From assembly GCA_947165745.1 (NCBI GenBank), contig CAMVBO010000027.1, positions 1 to 10,618 on the forward strand: a stretch of DNA of 10,618 bases, in the 5' to 3' direction. Positions 1-5,325 of the stretch are shown here, piece after piece. Below the pieces are notes generated by a model. That model saw only the letters and a list, made by a program, of their open reading frames with translations. It did no database searches and was not told the origin of the DNA. Every line of letters begins with the position of its first letter. The stretch's first letter is position 1. Position numbers and translations under genes: made by a program. Source of the DNA: an uncultured Clostridia bacterium (lineage in GTDB: Bacteria; Bacillota_A; Clostridia; Christensenellales; Aristaeellaceae).

Positions 1-407
1 TCGTGGCGGGCGTGGGCACCGGCGGCACCGTCACCGGCGTGGGCCAGTACCTGAAATCGAAGAAGCCTGGCGTGAAGGTGGTGGCCGTAGAGCCCGCCGC
101 CTCCCCCGTGCTGTCCACCGGCGTGGGCGGGCCCCACAAGATCCAGGGCATCGGCGCGGGCTTCGTGCCGAAGGTGCTGGACACAGGCGTTTACGACGAG
201 ATCATCACCGTGAGCAACGAGGACGCCTTCGCCACCGGCAAGGCCATCGGCCGCCGGGAGGGCGTGCTGGTGGGCATCTCCTCCGGCGCGGCGGCCTGGG
301 CGGGCATCCAGCTGGCCAAGCGCCCCGAGAACGCGGGCAAGACCATCGTGGTGCTGCTGCCGGACACCGGCGACCGGTACCTGTCCACCCCGCTGTTCGC
401 GGATTGA
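1..407 (+). CDS. cysK: Cysteine synthase (O-acetylserine sulfhydrylase), C-terminal part
   Basis: The gene enters from the left edge (first complete codon at 3) and is read to a TGA at 405-407, giving about 134 residues of a family normally near 300-310. The enzyme is a cytosolic PLP-dependent lyase that replaces the acetyl group of O-acetylserine with sulfide to make cysteine. Visible signs are the glycine-rich PLP-phosphate loop [10 protein letters not shown] near the start of the fragment, the segment [11 protein letters not shown] that carries the conserved Ser contacting the cofactor ring, and the family-typical end [12 protein letters not shown]. The N-terminal half with the Schiff-base lysine lies outside the window. 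The GTG at position 3 is an internal valine, not a start. A hairpin terminator follows 10 bases after the stop. cysE, which supplies the substrate, lies 2.6 kb downstream. A cystathionine beta-synthase-like paralogue is possible but less likely. Confidence 0.95.
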   Translation, partial: VAGVGTGGTVTGVGQYLKSKKPGVKVVAVEPAASPVLSTGVGGPHKIQGIGAGFVPKVLDTGVYDEIITVSNEDAFATGKAIGRREGVLVGISSGAAAWAGIQLAKRPENAGKTIVVLLPDTGDRYLSTPLFAD

Positions 408-416
408 GGCGGACGC

Positions 417-460
417 AAAGCGGGCCTCCCCATGTGGGGAGGCCCGCTTTCCTGTTTCCT
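417..460. terminator. Intrinsic terminator between convergent cysK and repeat-protein genes
   Basis: A perfect 15-bp stem (417-431 pairing with 436-450, core AGCGGGCCTCCCC) closes on a four-base loop, ATGT. The right arm ends in TTT and a pyrimidine-rich tail follows (451-460). It sits between the cysK stop at 407 and the stop of the oppositely read gene at 462. It most likely ends cysK transcription. In the opposite direction only a short T run follows, so bidirectional action is plausible but less certain. Confidence 0.88.
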
Positions 461-461
461 C

Positions 462-2666
462 TTACGCGTTCACGGCGCGATATTCGCCCTTTTCGATCTG
501 GTGGAGCTTCCATTCGCCGTTGTCCTTGTAGAAGGTATAGCGCGCCTGGCTCTTGACGCCGTCGCGGGTGACGACCACTTCGATGCCCACGGCCTCATAC
601 TCCTGGCCATCGATCACGATCAGCCGGGGCAGGAAGCGGCTGTACAGCCGATCCTGCAGGGTCTGCTTCTCGGCGTCGGACAGGGCGTCCACGCGGGCGG
701 CGATGTCGTCGGACAGCGCCGCGGCCTCGTCGGACATTTCGCCTTCGATCCCGCCCAGCGCCTCGCCGAAGCCCAGCGCCTTCAGCACCACCAGCAGGCG
801 GTCCTTCACGCTCAACTTGTCAAACCGGGCCAGCTCTTCGCCGTTCATCAGCTTTTCCTTGTCCAGGATGTCCACGGTCACGTCTTCGCCGCCCAGGCTG
901 TCGCCCATGGTCTTCACGGCGTCGGCCATGCCGGAATGGTCGGCGGCCTTCACGCCGTTCATGGCGGTGTTGTCGTCCACGGGCACATACACGAACTCGG
1001 TGGCGGCCTTCTTGGTCGTCTTCTTGGCCGTCTCCTCAGCCTTCTCCTCAGCCTCGATGATCTTCGCGATCAGGTTCATCGCGCCGCCGGGCAGCATCTT
1101 CACGATCAGGGTGCCGTTCTCCACCTTGTAATCGCCGGCGCTCAGCTTGGTGTCCTCGTTGTAGTACACCTCCAGCTTGTCGCCTTTATTGTAACCGGCC
1201 AGCTTCGCGGACACTTCCTCGGCCTCGTGGGCCACCTTGAAATCGCTCACAGCGTCCGTGCCCTCGACCACGTCGGGGTTCAGGACATTGCCCGAGGCCT
1301 CGGCCACGCGGATGATGTAGCTGATAACCTTCTTGGTGATCTTGTCGCCGATGGACTGATCGAAATCGGTGCTGCCGTTATACTGGATATCGCCATCGAT
1401 CTTCCAGGCGGTCACGGAAATATCATCCAGATCTTCAGGGTTCTGGCAGTTAATATTCACGCCCGCGCTGCTGCCCGCGATCGTGCCCTCCACGAGGACG
1501 CTGCTCCCCCTGCCGACAGAGGCGCCGGTATCGCCGGTCGCGTCGCGGCCAACGGTGACCTTGGTGCCGTCGCCATACGCGTATACGCCCTCTGCGCCCT
1601 CGGCATTGCCGTCTACGGTGATGGTGCCGCCGTCAAAGGCCATTGCGCCAGAGCCAGAACTACCCGTCGCTATCGCGTCGCCGTGAACAGTGACCTTGGA
1701 GCCATCGCCGGTGGCGTAGGCGCCATCGTAGACGCCCTCAGCATTGCCCGCTACGGTGACGGTGCTGCCGCCGGAGGCGTAGGCGCCATCGGAGACGCCC
1801 TCAGCATTGCCCGCTACGGTGACGGTGGCGCCATCGTATGCGAGTACGCCACTGCCAAAACTGCCCGACGTCGCGTCGCCGTTGACGGTGCCGCTGGCGC
1901 TGTCGCCTGCCGCTACGCCATGGCCGAAATCGCCCGCCGCCGACGCGACGCCGTCGACGGTGACGGTGGCGCTGTCGCCTGCCGATACGCCATGGCCGTA
2001 ATCGCCCGTCGCCGTCGCGCCGCCGACGGTGACTTCGGTGCCTTGGCCCTGTGCGCTTACGCCATTGCCATTTTCGGCCGTCGCCGAGGCGGTGCCGTTG
2101 ACCCAGACCCAGGCGTTTCCTTCGGCCTTTACGCCTTGTTTATTTCCCGCGGCATCGCCTCCGACGGAGACAACGGCGCCGCCTTTGGCGTCTACGGCAA
2201 CGCCATAATCGCCCATCGACTTCGCGTCGCCGCTGATGAAGACAGCAGCGTCGTTGTTTGCCAAAACGCCGTAGTATTTGCCGCCGATCGCGTCACCGCC
2301 GTCGACGTGGACCATGCTGCCGTCTGACGCGGATACGCCAATTTCGTCGCCCTGCGCCTTGCCCTGGATTTCTACATAGCTGTTTTTTGTCGCGCTTACG
2401 CCGGATGCAGTGCCCGTCGCGTCGCCCGTCACAGAGACAGTGCTGTCGCTTGCGACAACCCCGTCGCCGTCAGTGCTCGTCACGTTGCCATTGACAGTGA
2501 CGCGGCTGTCGTTCATCGCATTTACGCCAGCCCCGGAGCTCGACGTCACATTTCCCTCAACGGTTGTCCATTCTCCATCATAATCGTTTGCCAGCGCGGC
2601 CACGCTGCTCAGCAGCATCAGGCAGGCCACCAGCGCGGCCAACAGCTTTTTCAAAGCGTGATTCAA
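462..2666 (-). CDS. Exported repeat-rich protein, predicted beta-solenoid, 734 aa, function unknown
   Basis: The start is a TTG at 2666, chosen because GGGAGG lies 9 bases upstream (2676-2681) and because the translation opens with a classical signal peptide: KK at residues 6-7, a hydrophobic core, and likely cleavage after ALA at 24-26. Residues about 33-405 form roughly 17 repeats of 20-24 residues with the pattern [GS]-x-V-T-V-x-G-[ND]-A, a variable turn, then G-V-x-A. This resembles the two-strand rungs of right-handed beta-helix or solenoid surface proteins. Residues about 406-734 are not repetitive and were not recognised. They include a Lys/Glu/Ala-rich, probably helical stretch at 538-556 and a C-terminal beta-rich segment at about 682-730. 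There is no LPxTG motif or C-terminal membrane anchor, so the protein may be secreted or held by other contacts. It has its own promoter and terminator, so it appears monocistronic. Role in adhesion or as a surface layer is inference only. Confidence 0.85.
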   Translation of the reverse strand: MNHALKKLLAALVACLMLLSSVAALANDYDGEWTTVEGNVTSSSGAGVNAMNDSRVTVNGNVTSTDGDGVVASDSTVSVTGDATGTASGVSATKNSYVEIQGKAQGDEIGVSASDGSMVHVDGGDAIGGKYYGVLANNDAAVFISGDAKSMGDYGVAVDAKGGAVVSVGGDAAGNKQGVKAEGNAWVWVNGTASATAENGNGVSAQGQGTEVTVGGATATGDYGHGVSAGDSATVTVDGVASAAGDFGHGVAAGDSASGTVNGDATSGSFGSGVLAYDGATVTVAGNAEGVSDGAYASGGSTVTVAGNAEGVYDGAYATGDGSKVTVHGDAIATGSSGSGAMAFDGGTITVDGNAEGAEGVYAYGDGTKVTVGRDATGDTGASVGRGSSVLVEGTIAGSSAGVNINCQNPEDLDDISVTAWKIDGDIQYNGSTDFDQSIGDKITKKVISYIIRVAEASGNVLNPDVVEGTDAVSDFKVAHEAEEVSAKLAGYNKGDKLEVYYNEDTKLSAGDYKVENGTLIVKMLPGGAMNLIAKIIEAEEKAEETAKKTTKKAATEFVYVPVDDNTAMNGVKAADHSGMADAVKTMGDSLGGEDVTVDILDKEKLMNGEELARFDKLSVKDRLLVVLKALGFGEALGGIEGEMSDEAAALSDDIAARVDALSDAEKQTLQDRLYSRFLPRLIVIDGQEYEAVGIEVVVTRDGVKSQARYTFYKDNGEWKLHQIEKGEYRAVNA
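1711..1827. repeat. 63-bp tandem duplication inside the repeat-protein gene
   Basis: Positions 1711-1764 and 1774-1827 match at 52 of 54 bases (mismatches at 1712/1775 and 1729/1792), including an unbroken 34-base identity (1731-1764 and 1794-1827). The period is 63 bp, exactly 21 codons, so it duplicates one solenoid rung (both encode TVTVAGNAEGV followed by DGAYA). All other rungs have diverged much further at the DNA level, so this looks like a recent in-frame duplication. Confidence 0.9.
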
Positions 2667-2713
2667 GGTCTTTGTCCTCCCTTTTGCCCATTGGCATTAT
2701 TTATTATGGTGAT

Positions 2714-2743
2714 ATTGTACTCCCCCCTGTAACCATTTGTCAA
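2714..2743 (-). promoter_or_regulatory. Sigma-A-type promoter of the repeat-protein gene
   Basis: Read on the minus strand, a perfect -35 box TTGACA (2738-2743) is followed after 18 bases by TACAAT (2714-2719), one mismatch from the consensus -10. Transcription would begin near 2707, leaving a leader of about 40 bases that contains the GGGAGG site of the TTG-started gene. The spacer carries a GGTTACA heptamer (2728-2734) that also occurs twice upstream of the signalling-operon promoter. Confidence 0.85.
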
Positions 2744-2780
2744 TACGCGGGAAGGGATTTTCATGTTTTTTAATTTTCCT

Positions 2781-2940
2781 CGGAATGCCGGGGAAGGCGC
2801 GGCCACCTGACGCAATGCAGGCGCAAGGCACAGCGTTGGGGACCTCTTCCTTCAGCGCTGACGCGCTGCCACCTGACGCTCGCCATACTCGCCAAGGCCT
2901 GCGGCCCCCCCAAAGGGAAAGGCTTTTGGAGCGCGCGGCC
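2781..2940. repeat. GC-rich intergenic stretch with direct and inverted repeats
   Basis: The 369-base gap between the divergent genes is mostly non-coding. Besides the two promoters it holds this GC-rich stretch. A 12-mer, GCCACCTGACGC, occurs at 2802-2813 and again at 2868-2879. Just before the second copy lies a hairpin CAGCGC-TGAC-GCGCTG (2853-2868). Short open frames cross it in several frames but none has a convincing ribosome binding site or protein-like composition. It may be a copy of a dispersed intergenic repeat (a REP- or MITE-like unit), or the remnant of one. One copy in one window cannot prove dispersal. Confidence 0.45.
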
Positions 2941-2955
2941 CCGCGATTTTACAGA

Positions 2956-3001
2956 AAAACAGCCTTTTTTCGCCATTGTATGGGTGCGAAGGGGCTGTTT
3001 T
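2956..3001. promoter_or_regulatory. Hairpin just upstream of the cysE -10 box (possible attenuator or operator)
   Basis: AAAACAGCC (2956-2964) pairs perfectly with GGCTGTTTT (2993-3001). Nested inside, TTCGC (2969-2973) pairs with GCGAA (2986-2990), leaving a 12-base loop. On the plus strand the right arm ends in TTTT followed by CGTT; on the minus strand it is followed by TTTTTCTG. It could therefore be an intrinsic terminator in either direction, an attenuator in a longer cysE leader, or a DNA palindrome acting as an operator. No T-box or S-box consensus was seen beside it. Confidence 0.5.
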
Positions 3002-3006
3002 CGTTG

Positions 3007-3012
3007 TATAAT
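3007..3012 (+). promoter_or_regulatory. Candidate -10 box of cysE
   Basis: A perfect TATAAT lies 24 bases before the cysE ATG. No good -35 element is found 16-18 bases upstream, where the right arm of the preceding hairpin lies. If it is used, transcription would begin near 3019 and the leader would hold little more than the ribosome binding site (AGGGGGAGG, 3019-3027). Weak -35 plus an overlapping palindrome would fit an activator- or repressor-dependent promoter, but that is inference. Confidence 0.5.
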
Positions 3013-3035
3013 AAAGGGAGGGGGAGGTTTTCACC

Positions 3036-3656
3036 ATGGGCTTGATCGCGGACGCGAGGAACATACGGGACAAGGACCCGGCGGCGAGGAACCTCGTCGA
3101 GGTGGTGCTGCTGTATCCCGGCTTCCACGTGCTGGTGTACCATCGCGTGGCCCACTGGCTGTATCGCCGGGGGCGCTTCTTCCTGGCCCGCATGGTGAGC
3201 CAGCGGGGCCGCCGGCGCACGGGCATCGAAATCCACCCCGGCGCGCAGATCGGCCCGGGCCTGTTCATCGACCACGGCATGGGCATCGTCATCGGCGAAA
3301 CCAGCGTCATCGGCGCGAATTGCACCATCTATCATCAGGTGACTCTGGGCGGCACCGGCAAGGACGTGGGCAAGCGCCACCCCACCATCGGCGACAACGT
3401 GCTCATCGGCGCGGGGGCCACCATCCTGGGCCCCGTCACCATCGGCCACAACACCCGGGTGGCCGCCGGCAGCGTGGTGCTGAAAAACCTGCCGGCCAAC
3501 GTCACCGCCGCCGGCGTGCCCGCCATCATCGTGCGGGAAAACGGCGAGCGCGTGGTGCCCAGCGACGATTTGAACCAGCGGGACATCCCCGACGTGGTGT
3601 ACGAGCGGCTGGAGGCGATGGAAAGGAAGATCGCGCAGTTGAAGAAAAGGGAATAA
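3036..3656 (+). CDS. cysE: Serine O-acetyltransferase
   Basis: This 206-residue enzyme transfers acetyl from acetyl-CoA to L-serine, the committed step that makes O-acetylserine for CysK. The ATG at 3036 is preceded by AGGGGGAGG with 8 bases of spacing. Residues about 1-60 form the short helical N-terminal region. From about 64 the left-handed beta-helix (hexapeptide repeats) runs to about 165, with the family signatures GIEIHPGAQIG, DHGMGIVIGE and TLGGTGK. Asp79-His80 and His115 correspond to the catalytic Asp-His and the second active-site His of known SATs. The length fits the compact Firmicute-type SAT rather than the roughly 270-residue enterobacterial form. The C-terminus ends KKRE and lacks the terminal isoleucine by which SATs such as E. 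coli CysE dock into CysK. A bidirectional terminator follows 8 bases after the TAA stop. Confidence 0.96.
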   Translation: MGLIADARNIRDKDPAARNLVEVVLLYPGFHVLVYHRVAHWLYRRGRFFLARMVSQRGRRRTGIEIHPGAQIGPGLFIDHGMGIVIGETSVIGANCTIYHQVTLGGTGKDVGKRHPTIGDNVLIGAGATILGPVTIGHNTRVAAGSVVLKNLPANVTAAGVPAIIVRENGERVVPSDDLNQRDIPDVVYERLEAMERKIAQLKKRE

Positions 3657-3664
3657 AAACGAAA

Positions 3665-3697
3665 GGGGCCGTCTCAATTTTGAGACGGCCCCAATTT
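3665..3697. terminator. Bidirectional terminator between cysE and the SARP gene
   Basis: A 13-bp perfect stem, GGGGCCGTCTCAA (3665-3677) with TTGAGACGGCCCC (3680-3692), closes on a two-base TT loop that would open to a larger loop in practice. On the plus strand AATTTT follows. On the minus strand TTTCGTTTTT follows. It lies between the convergent stops at 3656 and 3701 and can serve both genes. Its stem is nearly identical to the terminator at 7171-7211. Confidence 0.93.
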
Positions 3698-3700
3698 TGC

Positions 3701-4921
3701 TCACTCCGCCGACTTTTCTTCCTCGGCCTCCACCTTGAAGGCGTCCTTGCCGAGCATGCCCAGGCGGGAATGGAACGGGATATCGGAATTGGGATAGCGC
3801 TTGTAGAACAGCGAGCGGATGCGCTCCATCACCATGGCGCCGGTCTTGTAATTCACCGTGGGCAGCAGAAGCGCGATGACGCTGGGGCTGAAATGGGTGA
3901 TGATATCGCCCTTGCGCAGGTTGTCCCGCAGGATCTCGATCAGGCCGTTCATAATGCTGTCCTGGCGGATGCTGTCGGTGCCGCCCTCGTCCTCGCCGAT
4001 CATAATGATGCCCAGGAACATGGTGGTGCCCAGGCGCTCCAGGTTGCGCATCTCCAGGTTGTAGATGGCCTTGAACATCTCATAATCGCACACGAAGGCG
4101 CCGCGCTCCAGGCTGCTGTTGTGCAGCTCACGCCGAATGGCGTCCATGTTGTATTTCAGCGAGTTGCGGGCCTTGTTCATCTCCTGATAGAAGGCCATCA
4201 TCTCGGGGCTGGGCGGCGCGCCCAGATAGCGATAGGTCAGGTTCGTGGCGTGCTTGTACTCCACCAGCGCGTCGCTGGTGCGGTTCAGGCTGACCATGGC
4301 CTTCATCAGCTCGATGTGCAGCCGGTCATCGAAGCTGTCCACCTCCAGGGCGGTGCGGCACACGGAAATCACGTCGTTGTAATCCTCCGCCTTGCGCAAC
4401 AGCTCGATAAAGCCGTACACCGCGCTGAGATACTGGGTGTGCAGCTGCTGGGCGAAGCCGGCGTCGCCCTCCAGGTCGCCGGTCTGATACAGGTCGCCCT
4501 CGTACAGCTCCAGCACCTGTTCGTACATCACGCGCAGCTTGTCCGGGTCGCGCTCGCCGGCCAGGGCATCGAAGATGTCCATCAGCTCCAGCGCGTCGAT
4601 GCGCATGCCGGGCATGCTCTGCCAGTGATAGGCGCCGCGGTCGGACACGATGCAGGCGCCCAGGCCGGGCGTCATCTGGTTCAGCAGCGTGCGCATGCGG
4701 CTGACCAGCGTCTTCAGCGCGTTTTCCGGGTTGGTGACGCTGTGCTCCGGCCAGAGGGCCGACAGCAGCATCTGGTTCGGCACCGGGCGGCCCCGGTGCA
4801 GCACCAGGTATTCCACCAGCGCCGTGCCCTTGCGCGACTTGCTGACGGGGTTTTCCACCCGCTGTTCGTTGATAAAGATGAGGAAGCTCCCCATCATCTG
4901 TATGCGAACGGTATCGCCCAT
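3701..4921 (-). CDS. SARP/BTAD-family transcriptional regulator with degenerate GGDEF-like C-terminal domain
   Basis: A 406-residue cytosolic DNA-binding protein. Residues about 5-100 look like the OmpR-type winged helix of SARP/AfsR regulators (MGSFLIFINEQRV, KGTALVEYLVLHRGRPV, LLSALWPE, NALKTLVSRMRTLL). Residues about 105-248 match the helical BTAD/TPR-like domain (YEGDLY, CRTALEVDSFDDRLHIELMKAM, ALVEYKHA). Residues about 270-390 resemble a GGDEF fold: LERGAF near the start, LRKGDIITHF, then SPSVIALLLP where RYGGDEF plus strand would be, then a helix with MERIR. The signature GGDEF is replaced by SPSVI (345-349), so cyclase activity is not expected; it may be a sensory or dimerising module. 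The ATG at 4921 is chosen for its GGGGGAG site (4926-4932). A longer frame to 5014 overlaps the Hpt gene and adds a low-complexity, non-conserved-looking N-terminus. Last gene of the operon, 35 bases after hpt. Confidence 0.85.
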   Translation of the reverse strand: MGDTVRIQMMGSFLIFINEQRVENPVSKSRKGTALVEYLVLHRGRPVPNQMLLSALWPEHSVTNPENALKTLVSRMRTLLNQMTPGLGACIVSDRGAYHWQSMPGMRIDALELMDIFDALAGERDPDKLRVMYEQVLELYEGDLYQTGDLEGDAGFAQQLHTQYLSAVYGFIELLRKAEDYNDVISVCRTALEVDSFDDRLHIELMKAMVSLNRTSDALVEYKHATNLTYRYLGAPPSPEMMAFYQEMNKARNSLKYNMDAIRRELHNSSLERGAFVCDYEMFKAIYNLEMRNLERLGTTMFLGIIMIGEDEGGTDSIRQDSIMNGLIEILRDNLRKGDIITHFSPSVIALLLPTVNYKTGAMVMERIRSLFYKRYPNSDIPFHSRLGMLGKDAFKVEAEEEKSAE

Positions 4922-4956
4922 GCTTCTCCCCCTAACGTTTGTTACGGAATCGCGGA

Positions 4957-5304
4957 TTACAGGCCGCGGGCCTTCTCCAGCTGAACGAAAACCTCCTCCG
5001 CCAGCTGCTGGCACTGGGAAGGAATGGGCTGATCGGTGTGGCCCTTCAGCGTGTCGCTGAGCGCGCAGACCGGCTTGAAGATCGGCGTCAGCGCGACATT
5101 GCCCACCAAGCCCTTCAGCGCGTGGGCGGCCTCGAAGGCGGCAGGCGTGTCGCCTTTTTCCACGGCGGCCTTCAATTTATCAAAGTTTGCGTCGGCCAGC
5201 GCCATGTTCACCACGCGAAGATAGAAATCCTCGTTGTTCATGCAGCGGGCCAAACCCTCGTCCACATTGGCGCCATAGGCCTTCAAACGGTCAATGCTAA
5301 TCAC
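4957..5304 (-). CDS. Free-standing Hpt-domain phosphotransfer protein, 115 aa
   Basis: The product is a small helical protein consisting only of a histidine phosphotransfer domain. The hallmark AHALKGLVGNVAL (residues 60-72) carries the phospho-accepting His61 in the HxxKG context. Such proteins shuttle phosphate between receiver domains of hybrid kinases and response regulators in the cytosol. The start is a GTG at 5304, supported by GGAGGG (5312-5317) with 7 bases of spacing; no ATG fits better. It lies 21 bases after the REC-GGDEF-EAL gene and 35 bases before the SARP gene, so the three are almost certainly cotranscribed. The REC domain of the preceding gene is the obvious partner, but this pairing is inferred from position. 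No histidine kinase is seen nearby. Confidence 0.88.
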   Translation of the reverse strand: MISIDRLKAYGANVDEGLARCMNNEDFYLRVVNMALADANFDKLKAAVEKGDTPAAFEAAHALKGLVGNVALTPIFKPVCALSDTLKGHTDQPIPSQCQQLAEEVFVQLEKARGL

Positions 5305-5325
5305 GATTGTTCCCTCCAGCGGGGT

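Noticed and set aside
432..2327. Long 631-codon open frame on the plus strand opposite the repeat protein
   Set aside because: It is produced by the periodic GC-rich codons of the antisense gene. Its translation is His/Arg/Ala-rich without a domain, it has no start signal, and its first codons lie in the cysK terminator. The minus-strand frame has a signal peptide, RBS and promoter.
1540..2560. CRISPR-like periodicity in the repeat region
   Set aside because: Repeats are imperfect, of varying length, in frame and coding, with no constant repeat/variable spacer alternation.
2622..2666. Lipoprotein signal (LVAC at residues 12-15) in the repeat protein
   Set aside because: The residues after the Cys continue the hydrophobic core and an AxA cleavage site follows at 24-26, so ordinary signal peptidase I cleavage fits better.
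2744..3035. T-box or SAM riboswitch upstream of cysE
   Set aside because: The conserved T-box sequence and the S-box core were looked for and not found; only a simple nested hairpin is present.
2737..3045. Short plus-strand (102-codon) and minus-strand open frames in the intergenic region
   Set aside because: No ribosome binding site, Arg/Pro-rich composition, and they cross promoter, repeat and hairpin elements.
2984..4984. 666-codon plus-strand open frame across cysE and antisense to the SARP gene
   Set aside because: It reads cysE out of frame and then the SARP gene backwards, and runs through a strong terminator hairpin. Both real frames have clear family signatures.
4922..5014. N-terminal extension of the SARP protein to 5014
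   Set aside because: It overlaps the Hpt coding sequence, adds a Gly/Arg-rich stretch with no domain, and the ATG at 4921 has a good ribosome binding site directly before the winged-helix domain.
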